Assembly: GCF_014805685.1 (NCBI RefSeq)
Contig: NC_060892.1
Coordinates: 22,431,900 to 22,495,899 of the forward strand
DNA: 64,000 bases
From: Silurus meridionalis
Lineage: Eukaryota > Chordata > Actinopteri > Siluriformes > Siluridae
Reading direction: 5' to 3'
Below, one piece after another: positions 13,276 through 23,786 of this stretch (position 1 is the stretch's first letter; each line of letters begins with the position of its first letter). The notes under the pieces were generated by a model. It ran no database searches, was not told the origin of the DNA, and saw only the letters and a program-made list of their open reading frames with translations. The position numbers and the translations under genes were made by a program.

Positions 13276-13363
13276 TTTTCATCAAATTATGACTATGAAT
13301 TTGAACGTTCATATTTTCAAATGAACTATCATATTTTTGTGAAAAAAGTGCTATTTTTTTCAA
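11927..13363 (-). pseudogene. 478-codon chimeric LINE reverse-transcriptase frame
   Basis: The longest open frame in the array. Its first ~29 codons are satellite sequence. Codons ~30-175 are the RTE reverse transcriptase (AYDRVPREELW, then MMFADD). Codons ~175-215 read RTE out of its usual frame. From ~215 to the end it is an L2 reverse-transcriptase C-terminus (KPSKTELLI, SRLDYCNSLL, LHWLPVAARIRF). There is no endonuclease, and each reverse transcriptase is partial, so retrotransposition activity is not expected. The frame looks like an accident of nesting plus one 2-bp change, but the copy is young enough to be transcribed as written. Translation is not shown. Confidence 0.6.
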
Positions 13364-14912
13364 AACATAATTTATGTTTATCTCATCATGAGAATTGTAA
13401 AAACATTATGTTTTTATGCATGCGATTTGTGCAAATATAACATGGATCGAAAAACCCTTTTCCTTTCGTCCTGCGAGGCTGAGACTTGCGGAATCGGATT
13501 TTCAGCTCTTAGGAAGCGCATTTATTATAGCACATACACGCTTGGCCAAACATTTGGTGTTATGTTTTTGATGAATTCTGACTATTTACAACTAATTTAT
13601 TCATTTTCAGTTTTACACACTTCATCAAAATATGACTATGAATATGAACAGTCATATTTTCAAATTAACCATCATATTTTTGTGAAGAAAGTGTGATTTT
13701 TGTCAAAACGATTTATTATGTTTATCTAATCATAAATATGTGAAAAAATTATGATGAAGTGCATGCGATATGTGCAAATATAACATGGATCGAAAAACCC
13801 TTTTCCTTTCGTCCTGCGAGGCTGAGACTTGCGGAATCGGATTTTCAGCTCTTAGGAAGCGCATTTATTACAGCACATACACGGCTTGGCCAAACATGTG
13901 GTGTTATGTTTTGGATGACTTGTGTTTTTGATGATTTTGATGAATTCATGAACATTCAAAAACATTGTGGTAAAGTGCATGCAATATTCATATTTTCAAA
14001 TTAACTATCATATTTTTGCGAAAAAAGTGCGATTTTTGTCAAACATGATTGTTTGTCTCATCAAAAATATGTAAAAACATTATGATAAGATCCATGCGAT
14101 ATGTGCAAATATAACATGGATCGACAAACCGTTTTCCTTTCTTCCTGCGAGGCTGAGACTTGCGGACTCGCATTTCAAGCTATTAAGAAGCTCATTCATT
14201 ACAGCACATGCACAGCTTGGCCAAACATTTGGTATGTTTTTGATGAATTCTGACTTTCTACAACTGATTTATTCATTTTTACACTTTTTCATCAGAATAT
14301 GACTATGAATTTAAGCATTCATATTTTCAAATAAACCATCATATTTTTGTTAAAAAAGGTGCTATTTTTGTCAAAACATAATTTAATATGTTTATCTCAT
14401 CCTAAAATTGTAAAAACATTATGATGAAGTGCATGCGATAGGAAGTGCAATTGATTACAACACATACACGGCTTGGCCAAACAGTTGGTGTTATGTTTTT
14501 GATTAATTCTGACTTTCTACAACTGATTTATTCATTTTCAGTTTTACACACTTTTTAATCAAATTATGACTATGAATTTGAACATTCATATTTTCAAATT
14601 AACTATCATATTTTTGCGAAAAAAGTGCTATTTTGTCAAAACATAATTTATTATGTTTATCTCATCATGAAAATGTAAAACATTATGTTTTTATGCATGC
14701 GATATGTGCAAATATAACATGGATCGAAAAACCGTTTTCCTTTCGTCCTGCGAGGCTGAGACTTGCGGAATCGCATTTCAAGCTATTAGGAAGCGCATTC
14801 ATTACAGCACATACACGGCTTGGCCAAACATTTGGTCTTATGTTTTTGATGAATTCTGACTTTCTATAACTGATTTATTCATTTTCAGTTTTACACACTT
14901 TTTCATCAAATT
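13276..14912 (+). repeat. Satellite block E
   Basis: Anchors near 13469, 13812, 14145 and 14745. It is a near-duplicate of block D with a few private changes, for example a CACGCTTGG deletion near 13538 and an ATAAGATCC change near 14085. Confidence 0.86.
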
Positions 14913-15547
14913 CGCTTCTTCTTCTTCTTCTTTCGGCTGCTCCCATTAGGGGTCGCCACAGCGGATCATCCGTCTCCATACCACCCTGTCCTCTACATCT
15001 GCCTCTTTTACACCAACTACCTGCATGTCTTTCCTCACCACATCCATGAACCTCCTCCTTGGCCTTCCTCTTTTCCTCCTACCTGGTGGCTCCATCCTCA
15101 GCATTCTCCTACCAATATAATTCCTGTCCCTCCTCTGCACCTGTCCAAACCATCTCAATCTCGCCTCCCTCACCTTGTCACCAAAACATCCTACATATGC
15201 GCTGTCCCTCTAATAAACTAATTTCTAATCTTATCCATCCTCGTCACTCCCAACGAAAACCTCAACATCTTCAGCTCGGCTACCTCCAGCTTCACCTCGT
15301 GTCTTTTACTCAATGCCACTGTCTCTAATCCATACAACTTCGCAGGTCTCACCACAGTCTTTTAAACTTTCCCTTTCATTTTTGCAGATACCCTACTATC
15401 ACAAATCACTCCTGTCACGTTTCTCCACCCACTCCACCCTGCCTGCACTCTTTTCTTCACTTCTCTAACATACATTTATACATTCATACATTACATTTGT
15501 GGCATTTAGCAGACGCCCTTATCCAGAGCGACGTACAAAAGTGCTTT
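14913..15547 (-). mobile_element. RTE composite LINE, copy 5, 5'-deleted
   Basis: Only the RTE 3' end (75-codon frame at 15173-14946) and the L2 tail (about 15483-15545) remain. The sequence then drops straight into satellite at 15544-15547 through the shared bases CTTT. The nested L2 coding part and the RTE reverse transcriptase are absent. It is the distal, eroded edge of the array. Confidence 0.85.
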
Positions 15548-15930
15548 CTACAACTGATTTATTCATTTTTACAGTTTTTCACACTTTTTTATCAGAATAT
15601 GACTATGAATTTAAGCATTCATATTTTCAAATAAACCATCATATTTTTGTTAAAAAAAAGTGCTATTTTTGTCAAAACATAATTTAATATGTTTATCTCA
15701 TCCTAAAATTGTAAAAACATTATGATGAAGTGCATGCGATAGGAAGTGCAATTGATTACAACACATACACGGCTTGGCCAAACATGTGGTGTTATGTGTT
15801 TGATGAATTCTGACTTTCTACAACTGATTTATTCATTCTTACAGTTTTTCATCAAAATATGACTATGAATATGAACATTCATATTTTTAAATTAACCATC
15901 ATATTTTTGCGAATAAAGTGCTTTTTTTTT
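15544..15930 (+). repeat. Satellite block F, array edge
   Basis: The last recognisable monomers, with TTTACAGTTTTTCACAC and GATAGGAAGTGCAATTGATT variants. Similarity fades after the T-run near 15925. Confidence 0.75.
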
Positions 15931-16738
15931 TTTACCAAGCATGATTTATAAGGTCCTATCTCATCAGTAATAATATTTAATACACAAAGTTTTGTTTGAT
16001 TTATACAGACAGCTCTATTTTAAAAAAAAATCTCATGCTAATGCATTGAAGACTTACAAAACCATGCAAAATAAAAATCCACTAATAGAAGAGGTGTGTA
16101 AAAAGTGTTACTCCTTTAATTCTAGTTTTGACAGGCATGACACAAAAAGTGCACTTGTCACCTGAATTGCAGCAGTCACAGGCAATCTGAAATGTAGAGA
16201 AGACATAATTTTCTTCAAGGCACTAGACACTGTAACCAATTATTAAATTGTGATAGTGAATAATCTTGCCCATAGAAAACAGTAAACACCCAGTTATTAT
16301 CACCACTTTTCTCCCCACAGACAGCTGGCTCAGGTCATCTAAAATAACCAATTCATGTGAGAAGATCATATGAATGTACATTCAAAATGTACGTTGCAAC
16401 AGAAAATATATCCTATTTCAACCAAACGTTCAGGTAAATTTCTGCTAAACAAGCAGGTAGTCAAATGAGTTGGTGAGGATGATGGCAGATAGGTGTGGTG
16501 ATTAAGAAGGATGTGCAGTTAATGACGAGGGAGGAAATGTAGAGAAAAGGCAGGCATTCTTACTGCTGAATGGTGATCATGAACAGTTGTGCTGTTTGGA
16601 GGCTGCTATGATTTTTTCAGGATTAATTTAAGAATGTAAAAAAAAAACAGCATTCATCTAAAATTAAAACTTTTCTAAAATTATAAGCGTTCACAATCAC
16701 TTTTTATTTATTTATCATGTCCTTGATTTTCTTAAAAA

Positions 16739-16740
<2 letters not shown>
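15931..16740. other. AT-rich stretch, no gene seen
   Basis: No convincing exon, RNA gene or transposon end was found between the array edge and the GIN-like gene. Open frames are short and without recognisable motifs. It may include downstream flank of the minus-strand GIN-like gene. Confidence 0.5.

Positions 16741-16746
<6 letters not shown>

Positions 16747-16788
<42 letters not shown>
16747..16788. repeat. (AT)n microsatellite
   Basis: An uninterrupted AT dinucleotide run just after an A-run, 3' of the minus-strand GIN-like gene. Confidence 0.95.
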
Positions 16789-16792
<4 letters not shown>

Positions 16793-16855
16793 GTATTGAT
16801 AAATGTCATAAGAAAATAATAAGTATGAGAAAACAAACTGTTAGCTTCCATTAGT

Positions 16856-18704
16856 TTATAGCTCTTCTTCTGCTGACTTACTGCTGATGAGGCAGTGCTG
16901 TACTGCTTTTGCTCTAGTGGTAGATGATGATGACACAGATACAGAGACAGGTGATGGTGAAACCCTTGGGGAGACAAGTAATGCAGCTCTTTTGGAGATG
17001 GCAGGTGATGGTGAAACCCTTGGGGAGACAAGTAATGCAGCTAATTTGGAGATGGCAGGTGATGGTGAAACCCTTGGTGAGACAGGTGATGCAGCTCTTT
17101 TGAAGATGGCAGGTGATAGAGAAACCCTTGGTGAGACAGGTGATGCAGCTCTTTTGGAGATGGCAGGTGATGGTGAAACCCTTGGTGAGACAGGTGATGC
17201 AGCTCTTTTGAAGATGGCAGGTGATAGAGAAACCCTTGGTGAGACAGGTGATGCAGCTCTTTTGAGATGGCAGGTGATGGTGAAACCCTTGGTGAGACAG
17301 GTGATGCAGCTCTTTTGAAGATGGCAGGTGATAGAGAAACCCTTGGTGAGACAGGTGATGCAGCTCTTTTGAAGATGGCAGGTGATGGTGAAACCCTTGG
17401 GGAGACAGGTGATGTAGCTTTTCTGGAGATGGCTGGTGATAGAGAAACAGATACAGCGGTAGTGACATATGACTTTTGAGATTGCAGGTGATTCGGCAGT
17501 TGGACAGGTTTTTGGTGATGGATTTGCGTCTGTTGATCTGGATACAATCTTGTGTGGAATGCGTGGCATCTCCTCAATATATAATCTTAAGTGGTCAATA
17601 TTGATTTTTGGCAAAATAACCCCTCTCTCATCTATCAGATCAGCATTCTTGTCTTTAATGTCTTTAATTGTGTATGGACCTAAAAAATTTGGATCTAATT
17701 TTCCACTTTTTCTCTGCTGGCTCCGAACATTACATCTCCACACCTTGTCACCCACAGAGAATTTCACTTTCTTTGCTTTATATTCTTTCTTTGTCTTTTG
17801 ATAAAAATTACAATTTGATAAAAATATTTGGTAAATTAAGTATCCTATTACATACATGTGCAATTAAATATAACGTGTTCTGGGTGTCAGGGAGGGAGGG
17901 ATGGATGAATAGATGGATAGATAGACAGACAGATAGATTACCTGTATAGGTGTAATTTTAACCTCTTCTTTAATTGATGCTTTAGTGGCCTGACATGCCA
18001 CACATTCAGCCACCTGTTTAAAAATAAATTATCAGTAAGCATCAAAAGAAAAGAAAGATTTTATTCAATTTGTTAACTTTGATCAGTGTCATTACCCATT
18101 TGTCAAGATCCTCGGACATCCCTTGCCAGTAAAACCTTTTGGATATGGCATCTTTGTTTTTTTTTGTCCACAATGTGCACCAATGCTGCTAGCGTGAAAC
18201 TCTATAAAGCATTTATTTGCATCCTCTGCACCACTGACAACCTTTAATCTCAGTTCACGGGCAGTTCCTTTATATCTTCTGTAGTAGAGCTGACTATCTG
18301 AATGGTATAGTAACAATACAATACCTATTAATTAAAGCATCAAGAATTACAATTATACAGTACAAATAGAGAAAACTAGACATCTGTACATCGGGTCCGT
18401 TGTCAAACAATGTAAAACAAATTGTGTAAAAAATAAAGCTTAGCATAACATTAAATTATAAAAATAACAGGCCTCTATTAAATTATCCTAATGGAATATA
18501 ATAATATATAGCTACATTTTACGTTGCAAAAGGGTTTTAAATATAACAATATTGATTTATCACATAGTCTTATGTCAAAATACCTTCAATGTCAAAAATA
18601 GCAGTTTTTTTCAGAAAATTTGACTTCTGGTCCTTGGATAATCCCAGAGGATACCCATCGTCTGTTTTGTAAGTTACAATAGCACTATACATTGTAGGAT
18701 CCAT
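16856..18704 (-). pseudogene. GIN-like gene from a Ty3/gypsy integrase, decayed
   Basis: Four minus-strand exons can be built with consensus splice sites: 18704-18584 (starts MDPTMYSAIV), 18297-18096, 18013-17942 and about 17794-16856. Exons 2-3 carry the integrase zinc-binding domain: HASSIGAH, then a CVAC pair. The last exon starts with the integrase C-terminal SH3-like part (SVGDKVWR, KLDPNFLGPY). The DDE catalytic core that should lie between exons 3 and 4 is absent; only 147 bp separate them. Exon 2 has a 1-base loss in a nine-A run near 18155-18163. Restoring it would bring the exon-3 junction back to phase 0, so the lesion (or an assembly error there) is well supported. The C-terminus runs into a 54-bp coding minisatellite and stops at 16858-16856. 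Such integrase-derived genes are known in vertebrates (GIN1 and relatives); which one this is I cannot say. Confidence 0.7.
16925..17440. repeat. 54-bp coding minisatellite in the GIN-like gene
   Basis: About nine units such as GATGGCAGGTGATGGTGAAA plus CCCTTGG(T/G)GAGACAGGTGA and GCAGCTCTTTTG. Two subtypes (GATGGTGAAACC and GATAGAGAAACC) alternate, making a 108-bp higher-order unit in the middle. The unit is a multiple of three with no stop in several frames on either strand, so overlapping open frames of 140-335 codons appear. One unit (about 17265) lacks a base and shifts the minus-strand frame from HLQKSCITCL-type repeats to RAASPVSPRV-type repeats without ending it. Confidence 0.9.
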
Positions 18705-18709
18705 AATCT

Positions 18710-19237
18710 ACAGACCAAAAAGCACAAATGAATAAATAAGAGTTGGCTGTCAACAGGGTTTTTTTGGCATAGATTTCTATATCTTGTTTTACTAATTGAT
18801 AGTATGATGGTTAAAAAAAAGTGTAACATCTAAAAGTGTAACATCTCAAATTTTTTACATCCAAAGGTAACAAAACTGTAAAAATTAAATTTTCCTCTTG
18901 ATGTAGACTAACACAGAAAGGACCTTCAAATGTTACAACATAATGTGATTTATTTATTATTCATTATTCAACTAAATTCAAGATAGCCAGACACATTTTA
19001 ATATAAATAAATAAATATACAAATAAATAAATAAATAAATAAAGTAAATAATTGAAAAAAAGTAAATATTACTTTTGTTTTACGTAAGATTTGCAAAGCT
19101 GTGATAAGCTACCATAGCTGACAAACCAAAAAATGTGAATAGTGTTCAGGAGCACAATACCCTCTAGCACACACAACACATACACAAATCTCTCAAAGTG
19201 ATTCCTATACTTGTTGTGGTGTTGTTTGCTTTTATTT
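18710..19237. other. Upstream flank or 5' intron of GIN-like gene
   Basis: AT-rich, with an AAAT-type simple repeat at about 19005-19060. No exon could be recognised. Confidence 0.4.
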
Positions 19238-19238
19238 T

Positions 19239-19856
19239 GAGGTGGAAAGAGTAATGAAATATTTTACTTAGAGGTGTTTACTTTAACAGTGGGGGTAGGG
19301 TAGGGGGATTCTAGTGTAGTTCGAAAGTGTCCTTTTTAACCACCCCTCTAAGTGTTAAAAAAAAATAAAAATCGGTAAATTTAAAAATAGCTACTTCATT
19401 GACATTAGAGTACTCAGGAGATATCAAACTAGTTGTTTTTATTTGAAGGAACACCATTACAAATTAAAGCAGAATAACCATAAATAAATACATAAATAAA
19501 TGTGAGTAATCTGCTTTTATAGAATGTCATTAACGACAATAATTGAAATGGCAAATGCAGATTAAGAATTCAGACAGTGAGCACACGCACTGAACAACAT
19601 GGCATTTTGCTTTCAGCTGGGTCTGCATCACTGGCGCCTTCCATCTTTCTTTCTTTCCCATCAATCAAATCAGTGCAGTAGTTTGCTTTGAAGGATTTTT
19701 CCCCTTGCATCATTTTTATTGTATTTTATTATTCAGTAACAGATATGATTTAGATATAGTTAATTACTTCAAATACTTTAAGTAAAAGTACACAAAAAAC
19801 TACTCAAGTACAGTTTCGTGAGTACATGTACGGTAATTTATTACTTTCCACCTCTG
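19239..19856. mobile_element. Non-autonomous hAT-like element
   Basis: The ends are inverted: GAGGTGGAAAGAGTAATG on the left, and TTACTTTCCACCTCTG on the right after AAGTAAAAGTAC. This terminal sequence, with repeated GTACTTTTACT-like runs, is typical of short fish hAT elements. No transposase frame is present and no clean 8-bp duplication could be confirmed. Confidence 0.6.
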
Positions 19857-20189
19857 GTTTAGTTTGATTTCATTTGTAACAAAAAGCTTTTTGAACTTTC
19901 ATGACTTCCAGCTAGTTGTCTTATAATCTTTGCTACACCTAAAGAATTCAACACGAATGTAATCAACCCCAGTCAACTCTACTGTAAATCTGGCTATAAT
20001 GTGACAATAGAAACATATTTACCTTTCAAAATGACAAGTCGAAAGAAAGTTGTTGAAAGTTGTTTTCTTCACATCCTGCTGTTTACACCTGGAAATTATT
20101 ATTTTACACACTAATATCTTGAAAATAAAGTGTTAATGCCGATATCTGTCATTAAAGACTAATTACACAGGGAAAACTCCTACCGTTTT

Positions 20190-20270
20190 GCGCCTCCTCT
20201 TTGGCACACGGCATCCCCGCACCCAAGGCAGAGTCCTGATTGGTCAATCCTTCACGTGATCGGGTGTTGG
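20190..20270 (-). promoter_or_regulatory. CCAAT/E-box promoter candidate of GIN-like gene
   Basis: A GC-richer island in AT-rich surroundings. On the minus strand it has a CACGTG E-box (20258-20253) and then GACCAATCAG (CCAAT at 20243-20239), about 1.5 kb upstream of the first coding exon. A 5' untranslated exon would be needed to link it to that exon. The assignment is inference. Confidence 0.4.
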
Positions 20271-21080
20271 ATAAAACATGACACTTTAAATTGTACAGCG
20301 AGGTTAAAATAACTTTTAAAAATCATAGCTGTATCATTTTTTTGAGTATTGCATTGGTAAACCTTCCAAACTATTAGAAAATATCTTACTTTCGACTTTG
20401 TCCATTAATATTCAATTAATACTTATACATTTATTTATTTTACAGAATCACAAAATCTTATTTAATGCTTTGCAAACCAAAAACAGCACACAAATAAAAA
20501 TAAAGTGAAACTTTGTTTATTTTTATTTGACAGAGATTTGTTTATGGAGGAAAAATAAATAGAACTGGGGGTTGAAGAATTAAGGCAGGTGGTTAACATT
20601 CGGCTTACCTAAATAATACAGCTGTCCATGTTTTTAGATTAAATGTAGTATTTTACATATACGTTATTACTTGTGTAGGTGTATCACAGCAAGTTTGGTA
20701 ACTCTGAGTTTGAAGGAAAAAGAAATAGAGGGTTAGGGTTGTGGGGGTGTTAGGTTATGTCCATGTTAATAAAATAAAATTAACTATTTAAATATTTTTT
20801 TTTACTTGTGTATCCGAGTAATTTTAGTGAGTCTAGGTATTAACGCAACATAAATACGTGGTTAGAATTCACGCAGGTGGTTTTAAAAGCAAATGATTAC
20901 ATTTCTGAGTTTATTCTGCCATTTACAGGAAGCTGTATACGTTTTCTTCAAATGTATCTTTTGGCGTTAAGACCAGGAAAACATTTGACCCAACCTTCCG
21001 TGTTTTTAGTGCCATCTACAGGAAATACGAAGGTACTGTCCACGTGCACGCGTAGGGGGTTGATTTCAGACCGGGAGTTT
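20271..21080. other. No feature recognised
   Basis: AT-rich sequence with short unmatched open frames. The part from about 20870 may belong to the repeat whose 3' end follows at 21085. Confidence 0.4.
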
Positions 21081-21084
21081 GAAT

Positions 21085-21225
21085 TAGGCACAACACCGGT
21101 CCAAGCCCGGATAAATGGGGAGGGTTGCGTTAGGAAGGGCATCCGGCGTAAAAACGTGTGTCAAATCAAACAAGCGGATGGCCCACTGTGGCGACCCCTA
21201 ACAGGAGAAGCCGAAAGAACGTTTT
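21085..21225 (+). mobile_element. RTE-type 3' tail (LINE or SINE remnant)
   Basis: Contains GGAAGGGCATCCGGCGTAAA and TGTGGCGACCCCTAACAGGA, then GAAGCCGAAAGAA. This is the same conserved 3' end that terminates the LINE copies in the array (there on the minus strand). The LTR element begins 14 bp beyond it. Confidence 0.75.
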
Positions 21226-21238
21226 GTTCATCATCAAC

Positions 21239-22868
21239 TGTAAGACTTTTGCTTGATCCTGACCAAAAGGTCGGCCCTCCCCGAGAACACAGCATGGATG
21301 CCCGAGAGGGCAGGGTGTGGGCCAGGATGTGGGCCCTGTAGATGCCCGAAGCAACAAAGACATCAAAAGAACTCTTTACGACACAACACGTTTTCCTCCA
21401 GGACTCACGGCAGGGGACTAAGACCCACGCAACCCCCCCTTTCGAGAACCAGAACGTTTTCTGGAATACAGTAGGCTCCCCGGAGAGCTACCCTTGGTCT
21501 TGGTCACCACATCTCCATACAAATGGTGGATCTGCAGACAAGTGTCTGACCCCTCTTCCCCTCCTTTTCCTGTTACATCCTCAACACAGGACATTCTACA
21601 GCACACCAGATGATTATGTGTAAGAAAGGTCATATCACATGTAAATAACGACAGAAAATGTTCATGTTTCATTTCTTTACAAAGGTTTATCGCGACTGGT
21701 ACACAGGTCCCATTCCCACAGCAATAGAACAAATAATAAAAAAAGGTTTTAATAAAGTTAAAGAAAACACAACTCTATACAAGGGGCGTGCCCCACTACA
21801 GATGTATACAGGCGAGGTGCCTCCCACAGGTCTGTAAGAACCAATCAATGCAAACTTCCATGACTAAATAATGTTTACATAATGCTTACTCTATCTGGGT
21901 ATTTAAGGAGAACTGACCAACAATTCAGGGAATCTGTAAACAGATCTCCCGCACAATTACTGTGTGTCACTTTACCAGGTATGAAAGGTTTTATATTTCC
22001 TGTTTAAATGTAAATACTATTGGTTTGTATTTATGTTATATTTTAATTGAACTATAAATTGGCTTTGAATTGTGATTTTCATACCTGGTTAATAAATTGT
22101 TATGTTTGATTTTATTCTGTGTTGCTCGGTAAATGTTGACACTGCAAGTAATAACGTTGCATCCGCAGTTACCGTAAGGACTGAAAATCAGGCTAGGATC
22201 GGCTTAAATCCCAGTTAGATAGTGAATAATACATCAGCTGAGGATTTTAGAGATACGACTAGCACTTGGCGTTAGTTTAAGTGTACTTAGAAGCGTGGAG
22301 GCTAACAATATGTATTTCCGTTTAGAGTAACATTTCTAATCACTCTAAATAGGGTCAGCCTCAACCTCTGATTATTTCAATATTATTCTATTCATTATCT
22401 GTGGTTAGAAATAATTATTGTAATAATTAAGTGTCACCTCTAAGGGGACTAAATAAAGTATGTTTAAAGTTGAGCACGCAGAGAGCGGCCGCTTAAGCAT
22501 ATAGTCCAACCTCTGGCAGCGACCAATACTGATTCGCTTATGACCGTTGACCAGTATATTAATTATAGGGCCCATACTAGGATCTTGTGCGACTGTGTGA
22601 ACCGAATGAACGAGTGTAATGCCAGAGCTTAATCAGAATAACTAGACAAACATCCATCAAAATTATACTATTAGTAAAATAACAACCTATGCAAATATTC
22701 GTTGTTTTATCTAAATGGAGTCAGATAAGAGGTCAATAACAAAAATGAAGTAATACATTTATCCAAATCTTATTATCTAATGTGAAAGGAAAGATTAGAA
22801 CGCGCGAGAATCCTTCGCCACGCCTCTGGAAACCGCCGTTGGACCAGTGGGTGGTTCCCCGCCTTACA
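21239..22868 (+). repeat. 5' LTR
   Basis: 1630 bp with TGTAAG/CTTACA terminal inverted repeats. A TATA-like TATTTAAGG lies at about 21900 and polyadenylation-type AATAAA at 22091-22096, with a second near 22452. If the first signal is used, about 770 bp of U5 would follow, which is long. Confidence 0.9.
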
Positions 22869-22872
22869 AAGT

Positions 22873-22890
22873 TGGTGACCCCGACGTGAT
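22873..22890 (+). other. Primer-binding-site candidate
   Basis: TGGTGACCCCGACGTGAT lies 4 bp after the 5' LTR. It starts with TGG, as expected for pairing with a tRNA 3' CCA end. The tRNA could not be assigned from memory. Confidence 0.6.
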
Positions 22891-22958
22891 CTCTCTACCT
22901 GCACAGGCGAGTGACATCTTTCCGACGCGACTACTCAGTTTGGATTCCCACAGAAGAT

Positions 22959-22999
22959 ATGAGGTTTGATCTTCTCCTTCTCTGCCTACAGCTGCTATG
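22959..22999 (+). CDS. Env leader exon (signal peptide start)
   Basis: ATG followed by a leucine-rich stretch (MRFDLLLLCLQLL) that looks like the core of a signal peptide, cut by a GTAAGT donor at 23000-23005. A good acceptor (pyrimidine-rich, then CCTAG) sits at 23781-23786, directly before the env surface region, and the phases agree (41 nt = 2 mod 3). This suggests a spliced env mRNA whose intron carries the pol remnant. Confidence 0.65.
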
Positions 23000-23299
23000 G
23001 TAAGTTCGTTCCTTTTTGCCTATTAGAAGTGTTGAGGGAAAGTTTTGCACACCCAATATAGACACATAAATTAGAACGGGCCGGTATGCCCATTGTTAGA
23101 CCGGAGACCGTAGAAATCTGGTGGGGCATAAGAATTTAGAGGAAACATGGATTCTCAGGGACATTATAGAAGCAGTATAGAGGAGGAACTCATAGAAACA
23201 GCCGCGTTAAAGCTAAAAAACACCCTTGTTCTGTTAAAAGAATAGGGACTAAATCTCACATAGAGCAATAATTAAAACGTATCCTGGTATTTTGCCACG

Positions 23300-23754
23300 G
23301 GCCATAAACTGGAAACAAAATCAAAATATAAACTCAGAGATGGGAAATACATCATTCCAGAGGCCCTCCAGAAACCAGTGATTAAATTATACCATGATTA
23401 TGCACATGGACAGGTGGACTGATGCACTGCCAACAGTTCTGACAGTCTTGCGAGCAACCCCATCCAAAGCCACAGGCATCAGCCCGTTTGAACTCATGAC
23501 AGGCAGAGTCATGAAACTACCCATAGACCCAGAAATCACCCCAGCAGATCTGGGACCCCTTGTGCAAATTTACCGAGGGTGACATGATCATGATTCGGGT
23601 GTTTATAAAACAGGGTCCATTCACACCCAGATGGCATGGACCACATGAGATAAAAGCTTTATGCAATAGCTGTGTGGCCATAAGTGTCAAGGGGAAGTTG
23701 AAATGGTACCACATGCCCCAGTGCAAAATCTTCAAAGGTTCTGCTAATCAATAA
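23300..23754 (+). pseudogene. Integrase remnant (pol), deleted and frameshifted
   Basis: The first part reads like the start of an integrase zinc-binding region (LRDGKYIIPEAL, then a YHDYAHG end). It joins abruptly to the tail of the catalytic core (DALPTVLTVLRATPSKATG, SPFELMTGR), so the HHCC remainder and most of the DDE core are deleted. After a frame change near 23575 a C-terminal integrase domain follows (FTPRWHGPHEI). No active integrase can be made from this copy. Confidence 0.75.
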
Positions 23755-23786
23755 GTATTAAAGTTTCTCTCTGTTTCATCTCCTAG

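Larger units (their letters stand above)
1..15930. repeat. Composite satellite/LINE tandem array
   Basis: The whole stretch alternates AT-rich satellite with minus-strand LINE copies. The satellite anchor TCCTGCGAGGCTGAG recurs near 358, 2748, 3092, 3574, 5033, 5370, 5840, 6455, 6787, 7408, 9796, 10136, 10466, 11078, 13469, 13812, 14145 and 14745, with basic spacing of about 330-345 bp. Spacings near 470-620 reflect shorter monomers that lack the anchor block. LINE 3' ends recur near 525, 7571, 11248 and 14913, so the large repeat unit is about 3.67 kb in the right half. Copies are nearly identical, which implies recent amplification, probably by unequal exchange (inference). The array starts before the window and stops near 15930. 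Confidence 0.93.

Noticed and set aside
1..15930. CRISPR array or bacterial repeat system
   Set aside because: Repeats are long, variable in length and interleaved with eukaryotic LINEs. There are no regular short spacers and no cas-like genes.
16887..17318. Plus-strand frame over the 54-bp repeat (GDGETLGETGDAALL type)
   Set aside because: The minus-strand frame connects to recognisable integrase exons with splice sites. The plus frame has no such support and is a shadow of the repeat.
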